Position numbers and translations under genes: made by a program. Below the pieces are notes generated by a model. The model saw nothing but the letters and a program-made list of their open reading frames with translations. It did no database searches and was not told the origin of the DNA. From positions 1 through 56,549 of the forward strand of contig JAKQDH010000107.1 of the NCBI GenBank assembly GCA_029558835.1: DNA of 56,549 nt, read 5' to 3'. Of this stretch, positions 25,426 to 35,847 are shown one piece after another. Every line of letters starts with the position of its first letter. The first letter of the stretch is position 1. Source of the DNA: Planctomycetota bacterium (GTDB taxonomy: Bacteria > Planctomycetota > Phycisphaerae > UBA1845).

Positions 25426-28400
25426 ATGAAACCCACCGATCGCACCCTGACCGTCCTCCTATCCCTCGGCTGGCTTCTGCCCGTCGCCGCCCAGAGCGAC
25501 CTCGCGCATTCCTTCCGCGAGCCTCCCGAGGCGGCGCGGCCCGGCGCCTATTGGTATTTCATGGACGGCAATCTCTCGCGCGAGGGCATGACGCGGGACC
25601 TCGAGTCCATGAAGGCAGCCGGCATGGGGCATGTCGTCTTCCTCGAGGTCAACGTCGGCGTGCCACGCGGGCCCGTGGATTTCCTGAGTGCCCCATGGCA
25701 GGACCTCTTCGTTCACGCGGTGCGCGAGGCGGAGCGCCTGGGGATCGAGATCATCCTCGGCTCGGGGCCGGGTTGGACCGGCAGCGGCGGGCCCTGGGTC
25801 AAGCCCGAGCAGTCCATGCAGCATCTCGTGGCAAGTCCGGTCGAAGTGCAAGGCCCGGGCCGATTCACCGGCACGCTCCCCGTCGCCCCGCCACGGCGGC
25901 CGTTCTTCGGCGATCTGCCCCAATCCATGCGCAAACCCTGGGAGACCTTCTTTCGGGATGTGGCCGTCCTGGCATTCCCGACGCCGCCAAACCCCGCAAC
26001 CGTTCCCGACATCGACGAGAAGGCTCTGGTCTACCGCGCCCCCTTCTCCTCCCAGCCGAACGTCAAAGCCCGGCTCGAAGCGCCCGCCGAGTTTCCCCTT
26101 GACGCCCCCGGCTCCACCATTCCGCTCGATCGGATCATTGACCTCACACAACACCTCAAACCGGACGGAACGCTCGACTGGCAAATCCCGGAGGGCCGCT
26201 GGACAGTGCTCCGTTTCGTCAGCCGCAACAACGGCGCCTCGACCCGGCCGGCACCCGAGCCGGGCCTCGGGTTCGAGTGCGACAAGTTCGACGCCGCCGC
26301 GCTCGACGCCCACGTCGCCGACTACGCCGGCAGACTCCTGCAGAAGGTGGGACCGCGCCAGCCCGGCCGAGGCTGGACGATGCTGCACATCGACAGCTGG
26401 GAAATGGGCGCCCAGAACTGGACGCCCCGGTGGCGCGAGGAGTTCCGGAAGCGGCGCGGCTATGATCCGCAGCCCTGGTACCCCGCTTACCTCGGCTACG
26501 TCCTCGGCAGCCGCGGGCAAACGGAACGATTCCTCTGGGACCTCCGCCTGACGGCCCAGGAGCTGGTCATCGAGAACCACGCCGAACATCTCAAGCGCTT
26601 CGGCCGCCAGCACGGCTTGACGCTGTCCATTGAACCCTACGACATGAATCCCACGTGCGACTTTGACCTCGGCGCCGTGGCCGATGTGCCGATGTGCGAG
26701 TTCTGGAGTCTCGGCTTCGACACCTCCTTCAGCTGTCACACCGCCGCCTCCATTGCCCATCTCCTGGGACGCCCCGTGGTGGCGGCGGAGGCGTTCACCG
26801 GCGCGCCAGGCGAAAACTGGCGATTCCATCCCGGCTCGCTGAAGAACCAAGGCGACTGGGCGTTCGCCACCGGCATCAACCGCCTGACCTATCACACGTT
26901 CGCCCATAAGCCCGACGAAGGCCGGCCCGGCATGGTCATGGGTCCCTATGGCGTGCACTGGGATCGCGGCCAGACGTGGTGGCCCTTGGTCGGCGACTAC
27001 CACCGCTACGTCACCCGATGCCAGCAGGTGCTGCGGCAGGGACGCACGATCGCTGATGTGCTGTACCTGCTGCCCGAGGGCGCCCCGAATGTTTTCCAGC
27101 CGCCACCGTCGGCGTTCTCCGGCAGCACCCGAATGCCCGACCGCCGGGGCTACAATTTCGACGGGTGCTCGGCAGCCACGCTCATCAAGCTGGCCAGAGT
27201 GCGCGGGGGCAAAATCGGGTTTCCCGGCGGCGCCGAGTATGCCCTGCTCGTCCTGCCCCATGTCGAGACAATGACCCCCGAGTTGGTCCGCACGCTGGAT
27301 TCGCTGATCGCCGCGGGCGCGACCGTCGTGGGCAATCCGCCGCGCCAGTCCCCCAGCCTGGTGAACTACCCGGCGTGTGATCGCGACGTGGCCCGGCGGG
27401 CGGAGGCGATCTGGGGCGGCCTGCAGCCACCCGCCGGACCCGACCGCCGTCGCCACGGCAAGGGCCGCGTCATCTGGGGCAGCGCGCTGTATGAAGCGCC
27501 CGCCGCCGACCCGTCGCCCATCCTCGAAGCTCGCTGGATCTGGAACGTGCCGGGCGCCGCCAGCGCCGCCCCCGTGGGAACCGCGGTCTTCCGCCGGGAA
27601 TTCCACGTGCCCTCGAGCCCGCGGATTGCCTCGGCCCGACTGGAAATGACCGCCGACAACGCCTTCAGCGCCACGCTCAACGGCAACCCCGTGCTCGCAG
27701 GCAGCGATTTCAACCTGACCTGCGTCGCGGAGGTGACGCAAGCCCTGCTCCAGGGCACCAACGTCCTGACCGTGGCCGCGGAAAACGGCGGGGTCAACCC
27801 CAACCCGGCGGGGCTCCTTGGCGCGCTGCGAATCCGGTTCGCGGATCACTCGGAACAAACCCTCATCACCGATGGGACCTGGAACGTGGCTGATGCCGCA
27901 GGCGGCTCGTCCCTAGAACCCGCCCGCGTGCTGGGTGAGGCGGCCATGAGCCCGTGGCGGCTCAAGGTGTCGCCGGTCACGCCACCCCTCTACCCGCACT
28001 ATGACCTGACAGCCGCCGTTCTCCGCGACGCGGGCGTGGGCGAGGACTTTGCCTCGCCCGGCCCCTTGCGCTACACACACCGGCGTACGAAAGACCGCGA
28101 CTTCTACTTCGTGGCGAATCGCTCCGACCAACCCGTCCGCACCACCGCCACCTTCCGCGTGGCCGCCGGCACGCCCGAACTGTGGCATCCGGTCAGCGGC
28201 AGTATCCGATCCCTCCCGCAATTCACCCGCACAGGCGGTTTCACGGAGATGCCCCTCTGCTTCGAGCCCTACGAGAGCTATTTCGTCGCATTCCCCTCGA
28301 AGCCAGCAGCGATGGCAACGGCTCCAGCCACCCGTGCGGGGCGGAACTTCCAGGACTTCATCGAGGTGCATACCCTGCCAGGCCCCTGGGATGTGGCCTT

Positions 28401-28863
28401 GGATCCGACGATCGGCGCCCCCACCCATGTGCGCTTCCACAAGCTCGAGGACTGGACCCAACGTCCCGAGCCCGGCATCCGGTACTACTCCGGGATCGCG
28501 TCGTACCGGACCGCCTTTGACCTGCCGCCCGGATCAGTGCCCGGCCCCGATTCCCGGACTTACCTGGATCTCGGCAGCGTCCAGGTCATCGCCCGCGTGC
28601 GGGTCAACGGCACGGATTGCGGCGTCCTTTGGACCGCCCCGTGGCGGGTCGACATCAGCCGCGCCGTCCAACCGGCCGGGAACCTCCTGGAAATCGAGGT
28701 CGCCAACCTGTGGCCCAACCGGATGATCGGCGACGCCGCCTCGCCGGACCGGCAATTCACCCAGACCACCTATCGCCCGTTCAAGGCGGGCGACCCGCTG
28801 CTGCCCTCGGGGTTGCTCGGACCAGTCCGGATCCTGAAGGACACCCCGCGGCCGAGTCCCTAA
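25426..28863 (+). CDS. GH106-type alpha-L-rhamnosidase, secreted
   Basis: An 1145-residue protein starting at MKPTDRTLTVLLSLGWLLPVAA, a signal peptide. The following FREPPEAARPGAYWYFMDG, then GMTRDLESMKAAGMGHVVFLEV and IILGSGPGWTGSGGPWV match the N-terminal catalytic part of GH106. LHIDSWEMGAQNWTPRWREEF and the later GYNFDGCSAATL are also typical. A galactose-binding-like segment (about 705-830) and a C-terminal jelly-roll (YYSGIASYRTAF, then VQVIARVRVNG and EVANLWPNR) complete the multidomain layout. It removes terminal rhamnose from plant polysaccharides such as rhamnogalacturonan. Its stop codon overlaps that of the convergent GH10-GH43 gene. Confidence 0.92.
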   Translation: MKPTDRTLTVLLSLGWLLPVAAQSDLAHSFREPPEAARPGAYWYFMDGNLSREGMTRDLESMKAAGMGHVVFLEVNVGVPRGPVDFLSAPWQDLFVHAVREAERLGIEIILGSGPGWTGSGGPWVKPEQSMQHLVASPVEVQGPGRFTGTLPVAPPRRPFFGDLPQSMRKPWETFFRDVAVLAFPTPPNPATVPDIDEKALVYRAPFSSQPNVKARLEAPAEFPLDAPGSTIPLDRIIDLTQHLKPDGTLDWQIPEGRWTVLRFVSRNNGASTRPAPEPGLGFECDKFDAAALDAHVADYAGRLLQKVGPRQPGRGWTMLHIDSWEMGAQNWTPRWREEFRKRRGYDPQPWYPAYLGYVLGSRGQTERFLWDLRLTAQELVIENHAEHLKRFGRQHGLTLSIEPYDMNPTCDFDLGAVADVPMCEFWSLGFDTSFSCHTAASIAHLLGRPVVAAEAFTGAPGENWRFHPGSLKNQGDWAFATGINRLTYHTFAHKPDEGRPGMVMGPYGVHWDRGQTWWPLVGDYHRYVTRCQQVLRQGRTIADVLYLLPEGAPNVFQPPPSAFSGSTRMPDRRGYNFDGCSAATLIKLARVRGGKIGFPGGAEYALLVLPHVETMTPELVRTLDSLIAAGATVVGNPPRQSPSLVNYPACDRDVARRAEAIWGGLQPPAGPDRRRHGKGRVIWGSALYEAPAADPSPILEARWIWNVPGAASAAPVGTAVFRREFHVPSSPRIASARLEMTADNAFSATLNGNPVLAGSDFNLTCVAEVTQALLQGTNVLTVAAENGGVNPNPAGLLGALRIRFADHSEQTLITDGTWNVADAAGGSSLEPARVLGEAAMSPWRLKVSPVTPPLYPHYDLTAAVLRDAGVGEDFASPGPLRYTHRRTKDRDFYFVANRSDQPVRTTATFRVAAGTPELWHPVSGSIRSLPQFTRTGGFTEMPLCFEPYESYFVAFPSKPAAMATAPATRAGRNFQDFIEVHTLPGPWDVALDPTIGAPTHVRFHKLEDWTQRPEPGIRYYSGIASYRTAFDLPPGSVPGPDSRTYLDLGSVQVIARVRVNGTDCGVLWTAPWRVDISRAVQPAGNLLEIEVANLWPNRMIGDAASPDRQFTQTTYRPFKAGDPLLPSGLLGPVRILKDTPRPSP

Positions 28864-31800
28864 TGAGCAATCTTCCATCGAAAGCACTCGCCGCCCTTGC
28901 GAGCCGGTGTCGGACCGGTCGCGGTGACCGTCACAGGCCCCGGTTCATTGGGCTGGCTCGCCAGGTACCGATGGGTGGCAAGAGACAGCAGCATGGTATC
29001 GCCGCGCATCAGGTTGATCCACTGGAAGGACTCGGCGTCGCCCGGCGGCTTTCCGCCGAGGTCCGTCAATACCGCACGGTCGCCAGCGGCCGAAACGAAC
29101 CGGCCGTCGACCGCCTGCAGCGCCACCCGGCCCTTGCCCAGGTCAACGACCACGAACGTCGCCTGCTCCGGGGCGCTCCCGGTTGAATCGGCCGCGATCG
29201 TCACCAGCCTGTTGCCCGCAGTGTCGGCCGCCAGGAAGCTGCCGTCCGCACCGCTGGTCAGCGTGATGAGCTTGCCGATGGGAATCGCGCGTTCGATCCC
29301 GCGGGCGCGCGGCTCCACGCAGGTGTAGTTGTCGAAGTCGGCATGGCCACCCGGTCGGCCGGTGGTGTTGAAGTTGAACAAGGCGGGCCGGACCCCCTGG
29401 AAGGTCGTCAGCTGAAACGTCATGGTGAAGGGTTCGCCCAACGGCGTGAAACGCGTCCCGTCACCGCTCCAGCTGAAGAGGGCCTCGTCGTTGTCGAAGT
29501 TGCAGTGGACGCGCAGCCACAGGCGCGTGGGCGGCGGGGCCGGGCTGATCGCGGGGGCCTTGGGAGTGGCGGAAACCCCGGCCCCGGGGCCGCGGCGTCG
29601 GCCGCCGCCGCCGGTCACCCTCTGCAGCGCATCGCCCTCGGGGGTCTTGACGACGCCAATCCAGGCGTAGGGCCAGCTCAGCAACGCCAGTCCGGCGTTG
29701 TCCCCCACCGCAAGACCCGAGGTGTCCATCTCGACGGTGATGATGCACTCCGGCCCGGGCGGCCGCTGGCACAGGCTGTTGCGGGCGGAGAAGAAATCGT
29801 TCGCCGGCAGGGAATGGAGGCGAAGCACGCCGGGCTTCTCGCTCAGCGACCACTTCGAGTCCTCGGGCACATGATTCCACTGCGCATGCGGGTTCAGCCC
29901 CGGGCCATCGAAACGGTCGTCGTGGATGAAGGCCGGCCTGGGCTCCTGCGTGTGGCCGGTGTCGGGCTTGAGCCAGGTGTTCGGCGCTCGGCGCAGGTTG
30001 CCCGGCAGGCCGATGAGCGGGAAGCCGTTGTCCCAGGTCACCGGCACCAGGGCAACCATGCGGCCGGCGCTGCCGTGGTCGGACATGATGAGGCTCCACC
30101 ATTCGCCGGAGGGCGTGTCGACGATGCCGCCCTGATGCAGCCAAAGCCCGCGGTCGTCGGGTCGGGCGCGAAGCGGCGCGGCGGCCGTCACCCCTAACGA
30201 CTCGCCCTGAACCATGCGTTCGATTGTCCACGGGCCATCGATGGAGTCCGCAATCGCAACCATCTGATCCACGGCTCCGCCGGGAATCGCGGACACATCG
30301 ACGTACTTGCCGTTGATCTTGTACAGGTGATGCCCCTCGCCCATACGCCCCACAAGCGCCCGTTTCGGAGCGTCGGTCTTGAAGGACCTCACGTCAGGCG
30401 CCAGTTCCTCGATGGGATACGGGCTGGCGGCGCCGGAGATCAGATAGATCGTGCCGTCGTCATCGAACAGGACGGAAAGGTCGTGCCGACCGGGCAGTTG
30501 GTTCCGCTCCCAGGGACCCCGGATGGACTGCGACCGGAAGACCTGAAGCCCCACGCCGTTGACGTTCGAGAAGACGTAAAACGTGCCCTTGTGATACCGG
30601 ATGCAGGGCGCCCAGATGCCGCGCCCGTAGATGTCGCCGCCTTCCAGCCGGAACGCCGGGCCGAGGTCCAGCCGGTCCATGCAGTAGCCGACCAATTCCC
30701 AGTTCACCAGGTCCTTCGAGTGCATGATCTGCACCGCCGGGTTCATGTGCATGGTCGTGCCGGCCAGGTAATAGTCTTCCCCCACCCGGATGATGTCCGG
30801 ATCCTCGAACTCTTCGTAGAACAGGGGATTCGAGTAGGTGCCGTTGCCGTTGTCCGCAGTCCAGTGCCGCATCGCGGCCGGAGGCAGCCGCGATGCACCC
30901 GGCGCGGCCGCGATGACCGCGTGGAAGGCAGGCTTGGGTCGACACTGGGCGTCGAAGAGCAGCGGCTTGCCGGAGGCCCGCCACGAGTTCCCGTCGTTCG
31001 GCCCCCAGAACGTCACCATCGCCACGTGACGATCGTGCTTCAAAAACGCCCGGAAAAGACCCGCGTACGCCTCGGCCTGCCTGCGGTCGGCGTCGCTCAC
31101 CAGGCCGCCCTGGGCCGTCGCCGCGTTCTCCGCGATGTCCGCCCCGAAACTGCGCTGACCGCCTTGCGCGCCGGTGACATCGAGTTCCGTGATGTGAATG
31201 GGCAGGCCCAGCGTCGCGATGTCCGCCAACGCCTGGTCCATCGTCTCGAAGGTCGTCGAGACGTTGACGTGGGCCTGAGAGCCAATGGCGTGAACCGGCA
31301 CCTGCTGCGCCTGCAGCGACCGGATCAGGGCGATGAGCTTGCGGCGCTTCGCGGGGTCTTCCAAGCCGTAGTCGTTGTACCGGAGCATGGCCTCCGGATC
31401 CGCTTCATGGGCGTACTCGAATGCCTTGGCAATGAAGTCCGGACCGATGATCTCCAGCCAGAGCGATGGGCGCAGCAGGTTCGTGCCGCGGTCGGCAAGC
31501 GCCTCGTTGACCACGTCCCAGACCCGAACCTTGCCCTTGTACCGGCCCACCACGGTGTGAATGTGATCGCGCATCCGCCCAAGCAACTCATCGCGGGACG
31601 CGCGCGGCCCGGTGTAACGGCCCGGAAAGCCGCCGCCAAACCCGGGACCGAATCGCCCCCGCCCAACCCGGTTCGTCGCGGGCCCTTGCCTCTCGGCCGA
31701 GGGACCCGCCGCAGCGTCGGCGACGCCCGTGGGCGGATTCGTGCCGGCGAACACCCAGGAGGGGGTCTGGGAATGCCAGACGAGCGTGTGCCCAACCAGC

Positions 31801-32135
31801 ACCATGTCGTTGCTCAGCCCGAAGTTCACGAAGGCATCCGCGAGGCGGAAATCGTACCCGTCCGCCCCGGGCCGCGGATGGATCAGCGCCCATTTCATCT
31901 CGTTCTCCGCGACGACGTGGTTGAACTGCGTTTTCACCAGAGCCACGTCCTGGTTGACCTGCTCGGGACTGCGGCGGAAGCCCCGGCCCGTCGCGACGGC
32001 ATGGTTGATGGCCGTGCCGACCATGAAATGGTCTTTGAAGGTGTCCTTGAGGGTGGGCAGGTCAGCCGGCCACGCCGTGGCGCACAGAGCCAGCAGTCCC
32101 GCCATCAGACAAGGCATGAAGCCGTGGGTTTTCAT
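28860..32135 (-). CDS. GH10 xylanase - GH43 - beta-trefoil fusion, secreted
   Basis: A 1091-residue protein from MKTHGFMPCLMAGLLALCATAW (signal peptide); the frame is open further upstream but not protein-like. Residues about 28-400 are a GH10 endo-xylanase: AENEMKWALIHP, VGHTLVWHSQTP, acid/base Glu211 in WDVVNEAL and nucleophile Glu317 in ITELDV. From about 435 a GH43 five-bladed propeller begins (FEDPDIIRVGEDYYLAGTT), followed by a beta-sandwich, and the last ~135 residues resemble a fascin-like beta-trefoil (SGADGSFLAADTAGNRLV, then VALQAVDGRFVSAAG). One polypeptide thus combines xylan backbone cleavage with xylosidase or arabinofuranosidase activity and a probable carbohydrate-binding module. 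A Pro/Gly-rich low-complexity stretch interrupts GH10 near 135-170. Confidence 0.92.
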   Translation of the reverse strand: MKTHGFMPCLMAGLLALCATAWPADLPTLKDTFKDHFMVGTAINHAVATGRGFRRSPEQVNQDVALVKTQFNHVVAENEMKWALIHPRPGADGYDFRLADAFVNFGLSNDMVLVGHTLVWHSQTPSWVFAGTNPPTGVADAAAGPSAERQGPATNRVGRGRFGPGFGGGFPGRYTGPRASRDELLGRMRDHIHTVVGRYKGKVRVWDVVNEALADRGTNLLRPSLWLEIIGPDFIAKAFEYAHEADPEAMLRYNDYGLEDPAKRRKLIALIRSLQAQQVPVHAIGSQAHVNVSTTFETMDQALADIATLGLPIHITELDVTGAQGGQRSFGADIAENAATAQGGLVSDADRRQAEAYAGLFRAFLKHDRHVAMVTFWGPNDGNSWRASGKPLLFDAQCRPKPAFHAVIAAAPGASRLPPAAMRHWTADNGNGTYSNPLFYEEFEDPDIIRVGEDYYLAGTTMHMNPAVQIMHSKDLVNWELVGYCMDRLDLGPAFRLEGGDIYGRGIWAPCIRYHKGTFYVFSNVNGVGLQVFRSQSIRGPWERNQLPGRHDLSVLFDDDGTIYLISGAASPYPIEELAPDVRSFKTDAPKRALVGRMGEGHHLYKINGKYVDVSAIPGGAVDQMVAIADSIDGPWTIERMVQGESLGVTAAAPLRARPDDRGLWLHQGGIVDTPSGEWWSLIMSDHGSAGRMVALVPVTWDNGFPLIGLPGNLRRAPNTWLKPDTGHTQEPRPAFIHDDRFDGPGLNPHAQWNHVPEDSKWSLSEKPGVLRLHSLPANDFFSARNSLCQRPPGPECIITVEMDTSGLAVGDNAGLALLSWPYAWIGVVKTPEGDALQRVTGGGGRRRGPGAGVSATPKAPAISPAPPPTRLWLRVHCNFDNDEALFSWSGDGTRFTPLGEPFTMTFQLTTFQGVRPALFNFNTTGRPGGHADFDNYTCVEPRARGIERAIPIGKLITLTSGADGSFLAADTAGNRLVTIAADSTGSAPEQATFVVVDLGKGRVALQAVDGRFVSAAGDRAVLTDLGGKPPGDAESFQWINLMRGDTMLLSLATHRYLASQPNEPGPVTVTATGPTPARKGGECFRWKIAH

Positions 32136-32275
32136 GTGGAGCGCTTGCATCGAGGGGAGGTTGTTGCGGCACAGAATGAGGTGTCGTCGCGATCCGCGAC
32201 CGGCGGCGGCGGCGTGCCCATCCCGTCGCTGCCCGTCGACACCGCTTCCGAACGTTGGAGTTCGAGTCTCGTCCT

Positions 32276-34822
32276 TCATCGTCGCCAGCCCGATTGCTCG
32301 AGACGCTTCAACTCGGCGTCGAGATCTTCGCCCTCGTAAAATGAGAGCCAACCCCGCGACCGCACGGTCTGACCCGGCGCGCAATCGGCGAGTCGGCCGT
32401 TCGCATGCATGCAGGGCACCGGCGGGTTTTGCCAGAGGCCATCCAGCGGATCCCACGCGGTGATGATCCAACGCCGGCCATCCTCTGAACGGCAGGCGGC
32501 ATAGGGCGGACGCAGGACTTTGTTCTGACCGGTTTGCGCATGAAAACCTCGGGCGGCTTTGAGCATCACGCAGTTCTGCAGCCGAAGCCCGGTGAGCGGG
32601 CTGCCCGTCCCGTTGCGCAGCCAGGTTTCCATCCGCACGCCGTCCCGGGCCGGAATGACCTTGGTGCCGAAGACGATGCCGTTGGGCAGCGTACGCTCGT
32701 AATCCAGCGAACCCTCGTCGCGCCGACGCCATTCCCCCGGGTCGAGGCGGATGCCATCCCGGGTCCAGAGGGTCTCGATGTGCTCATGGGCCAGATACGT
32801 GAGTCCCAGGTTGGACCAAATGGCCTCGGGCAGATCCACCACCACGTAACTGCGCCCATCCCACGGCGTGAACACGCTGATCTTGGTCTCCCGCTGCGGA
32901 TTCCGGGCGCCTTCCAAAAAACCGGTCCGCGGATGCCTTCCCCCGGGATACGGCAGCACACGCAGCGCGGCGCCGGCCGCAGGCTGGGGCCGGTTCGCCG
33001 CGTCAATGCCGTGGCGCTGCTGGGCCGCACGAATCTCGTCAGCCGTCAAACCGGTGGCACGCCGCACTTCCTCCCGGGAGAAACCGTGATCCCCAATCAT
33101 GTTCTCGAGCCATCGGCGGAGCTCCGGGTCGTTCTTGGGGCGACGCGCCTGCCGCGCAACTTCGGCGGAGTCCTCGGTGACAATCAGCTTCTCGTAGGCG
33201 GCGAGCGCCTGCTCGTTCTCAGCCCGGGCTTCGGGAGGCAACACGCCGCGACTGCGCTCGATCTCGAGTTTCATGCGCCCGACGAGGAACTCCTTCTCCT
33301 CACGGCGCAGAGGGAGCGGCCGGTCGGGGATCTTGATGTGCCACGGCGCCGTGTGCGCCCAGCGAAACCGGCCGCCAGGTCGTTCTTCCCAACAGCGAAC
33401 ACTGAGCCATCCGCTGCTCTCGACCGTGACGTCCGCGTCGAAGGAGGACTCGTGGACGCCTTCGGGTGTTTCACGATTCTGAGGCATGATCGTGCGCGCG
33501 GCGATGCCGTTCTCGATCACCTCGATGAACGCCAGAGGCTCTTCACTCACGATGGCGCCCCGCAGGCGATAACTCGCCGATGGAGCAGTCTGCAGGAAGG
33601 TCTCGCCAGGATCGCGCTCGTTGATCGTCGCGAACAGCATGGGTCCGGTGGTGACAAAGCTCCGGCCCGCTGCCAGCCCCGCAAGCCACCCCTCGTACGT
33701 GAAGCCCTCGGGCAGATGCACATAGACGCGGCTGAAACCGGCCGGTACCGGGTGCACGCCGCTGGCGGTGCCGGCCGTGGGCACGACGGGAAACCCGGCG
33801 TTCAGCAGCGTGTAGTACATGCCCAAGGTGTAGAGCGTCCAATCACGCTCGTTCCCGCAATCGCTGCCGTAGGGCGGATGCAAATACGGGGGAGCCAACG
33901 ACACGTAGCGGGTGAACGCGAACTCGGTGCGCCACATGTGGTTGTTGGCCAGTTCATAGAGCTGCGCGCCGGTCACAGGCGGCAGCGTCAGGGCCGCCCC
34001 CCAATCCAGCTTGTCCATGTCCAGGAGCCCACCCTCCGACCGGGCCTGCGCGGCCACCTGGCCCCAGGGGGGCGTGCCCGCCTCGAACCGCGTGCGATGG
34101 TTCAGCAGAAACAGCGCGCACAAGGTGTGATTCCTGTCGCCCAGCGTGAAGATCTCATACTCCGTGTTCCGCGGCCAGATGACGTGCGTGCGGTCCACAC
34201 GGGCCAGTTCGGCAGGATGATCGCCGGGCATGTTGCGATCCGCCGCCGCAGGGGCCGTGAAGCCTCTCGTCACCCAAAACGACAGCGGAAAACCCACATT
34301 CAGGTCCTCGGCCACCAGGATGTTCCGCAGCTCGCCCACGGTGCGATGCAGATGGGTTTCGCCGGAAAACCACCCGCGCTCGGCCAGGTTGATCCAGCGG
34401 CGGAGCGGTAAACGGAGCTGAACCGGCTCGCTGCCGACCTCGAGAGGTTGAACAAGCGGAGCGTATTCCTTGCCGCGTTCCGCGGTGACCGTGTACCGCC
34501 CCGGCGGCAACTCCACCCGGAACGGATGCGCTGAAACCGTCGTGTGAACCTCCACGGACCGGGGGTTGAGCCAATTCGTCTTGGCGTACGGAACCGCCGA
34601 GCCCTCCGCCGCCGCGGAGACCACATGAAACCACGCCCCGCCGGCGCTCCGCACATACACCCGACCGGCAACCGTGGCGCCCGAACCCCCGTCCACGAGG
34701 ACACCCGTGAGCTCCGTCGCTTCCAATCCCGGCCCTGCCAGCACCAGGAGGGCGAACGCATGACGCCAGCCCAACCGGTCCGGCCGTCGCCATGCCGCTC
34801 GTTCAGGTTCAGTCTCCCGCAT
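32276..34822 (-). CDS. CehA/McbA-type metallohydrolase family protein
   Basis: An 848-residue protein. The start MRETEPERAAW was chosen because a hydrophobic signal (HAFALLVLAGPGLEA) follows. A carboxypeptidase-regulatory-like beta-sandwich (about 38-130: SGATVAGRVYVRS, then PPGRYTVTAERG) precedes the motif WFSGETHLHR, the metal-binding start of PHP-like CehA/McbA hydrolases. GTASGVHP and SFVTTGPMLF are also typical of that family. The region after about 560 has a separate beta-rich domain. The family hydrolyses esters or amides in known members; here it lies 140 bases before the xylanase gene on the same strand, so a polysaccharide-related role is likely but unproven. Confidence 0.75.
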   Translation of the reverse strand: MRETEPERAAWRRPDRLGWRHAFALLVLAGPGLEATELTGVLVDGGSGATVAGRVYVRSAGGAWFHVVSAAAEGSAVPYAKTNWLNPRSVEVHTTVSAHPFRVELPPGRYTVTAERGKEYAPLVQPLEVGSEPVQLRLPLRRWINLAERGWFSGETHLHRTVGELRNILVAEDLNVGFPLSFWVTRGFTAPAAADRNMPGDHPAELARVDRTHVIWPRNTEYEIFTLGDRNHTLCALFLLNHRTRFEAGTPPWGQVAAQARSEGGLLDMDKLDWGAALTLPPVTGAQLYELANNHMWRTEFAFTRYVSLAPPYLHPPYGSDCGNERDWTLYTLGMYYTLLNAGFPVVPTAGTASGVHPVPAGFSRVYVHLPEGFTYEGWLAGLAAGRSFVTTGPMLFATINERDPGETFLQTAPSASYRLRGAIVSEEPLAFIEVIENGIAARTIMPQNRETPEGVHESSFDADVTVESSGWLSVRCWEERPGGRFRWAHTAPWHIKIPDRPLPLRREEKEFLVGRMKLEIERSRGVLPPEARAENEQALAAYEKLIVTEDSAEVARQARRPKNDPELRRWLENMIGDHGFSREEVRRATGLTADEIRAAQQRHGIDAANRPQPAAGAALRVLPYPGGRHPRTGFLEGARNPQRETKISVFTPWDGRSYVVVDLPEAIWSNLGLTYLAHEHIETLWTRDGIRLDPGEWRRRDEGSLDYERTLPNGIVFGTKVIPARDGVRMETWLRNGTGSPLTGLRLQNCVMLKAARGFHAQTGQNKVLRPPYAACRSEDGRRWIITAWDPLDGLWQNPPVPCMHANGRLADCAPGQTVRSRGWLSFYEGEDLDAELKRLEQSGWRR

Positions 34823-34927
34823 GGGTGGATCGTGACATCGCCAGCCCCGGAATGAAAGACCGGACCTCGGCGCGCAGCTCACCACACCACCTTGACGCCC
34901 ACGGCTCGGCTCCATACCGTGAAGCGT

Positions 34928-35847
34928 TGATGAAGCACTCCGGCGATGGCACGACACCAATCCTCGCTCTCTGCGTGCTGCACGCCTGGACTTGCCTGGC
35001 CGTCGGAGCAGGCGCTGGTCCGTCGCCCCAGGAGTTGGAGAGGTTGCACCACGCTGGAGTGGCGACGACCGCCAGACTGGCCAGCAACACGGCCTTGTGG
35101 CAGGTCGAGATCGAATTCCATTCATCGTAGGTCACGATCCCCATGCCGACGGTGAGTCCCGCAGCCCCGCACCGGACTGTTTTTTGCTGGACGTGAAGTC
35201 GGGCCGCCTCCGAAGACTCCCCATCCCGGGGATTGCCACGATGGGCGGTTGTTTTCTCCAAGGGCGTCGCCAAGTCCTCGCGAACGCATGGGGTCTGCAG
35301 GGCGAGAGCTCGCTCGTCAAAGTCGATCTTGCCAAGGGTCACGCCACGCCGTTCGCGCCGGAAGGACTTGGCAGCCAGTTTGCCGGTCTTCCCGTGCTGT
35401 CACCCGACGGAACACGAGTGGCCCTGCTCCAAATGGGTCGAGGCACCAATGTGACCGACCTGCAACTCGTGTCCGTTGGGCTCGAGACCATGCGTGTTCA
35501 GCCGATTGGGCCTCCCAAGGGGGTTCTCGCTCCCTTGGGATGGCTGCCTGACGGAGGCGGCTTCATCTTGAGAAGAACACTCCCGGCCACAACCAGGGAC
35601 GCCATCGAACCCAGCATGCTCTGCCGTCTCGATCTGAGGGGCGTGCTCCACGACTTGCGCTCCGGGGGTTGGTCTCTGGTTCTGCCGAAGTCGCGTCGCA
35701 TCTTGTTCCGAGACAACGACCAGGGGTACGAATGGTTTACCTGCGATCTCCATGGCAACGATGTCCAACGCTATGCGAATGGCATGAGAGGATACGGTCA
35801 GCCTGCGGTGTCCCCCGACGAACGGCGCATCCTCTGGGTGCGACTCG
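34928..35847 (+). pseudogene. frameshifted beta-propeller protein, 5' part
   Basis: ATG at 34928 opens a signal-peptide sequence (MKHSGDGTTPILALCVLHAW) that stops at 35128 in its own frame. The protein-like sequence continues in another frame with PD40/TolB-type blades (LLDVKSGRLRRLPIPG, VLSPDGTRVALLQMGRG, AVSPDERRILWV). At about 35847 it ends abruptly and joins a piece of a different gene. A frameshift plus a recombination end make it non-functional. Confidence 0.65.
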
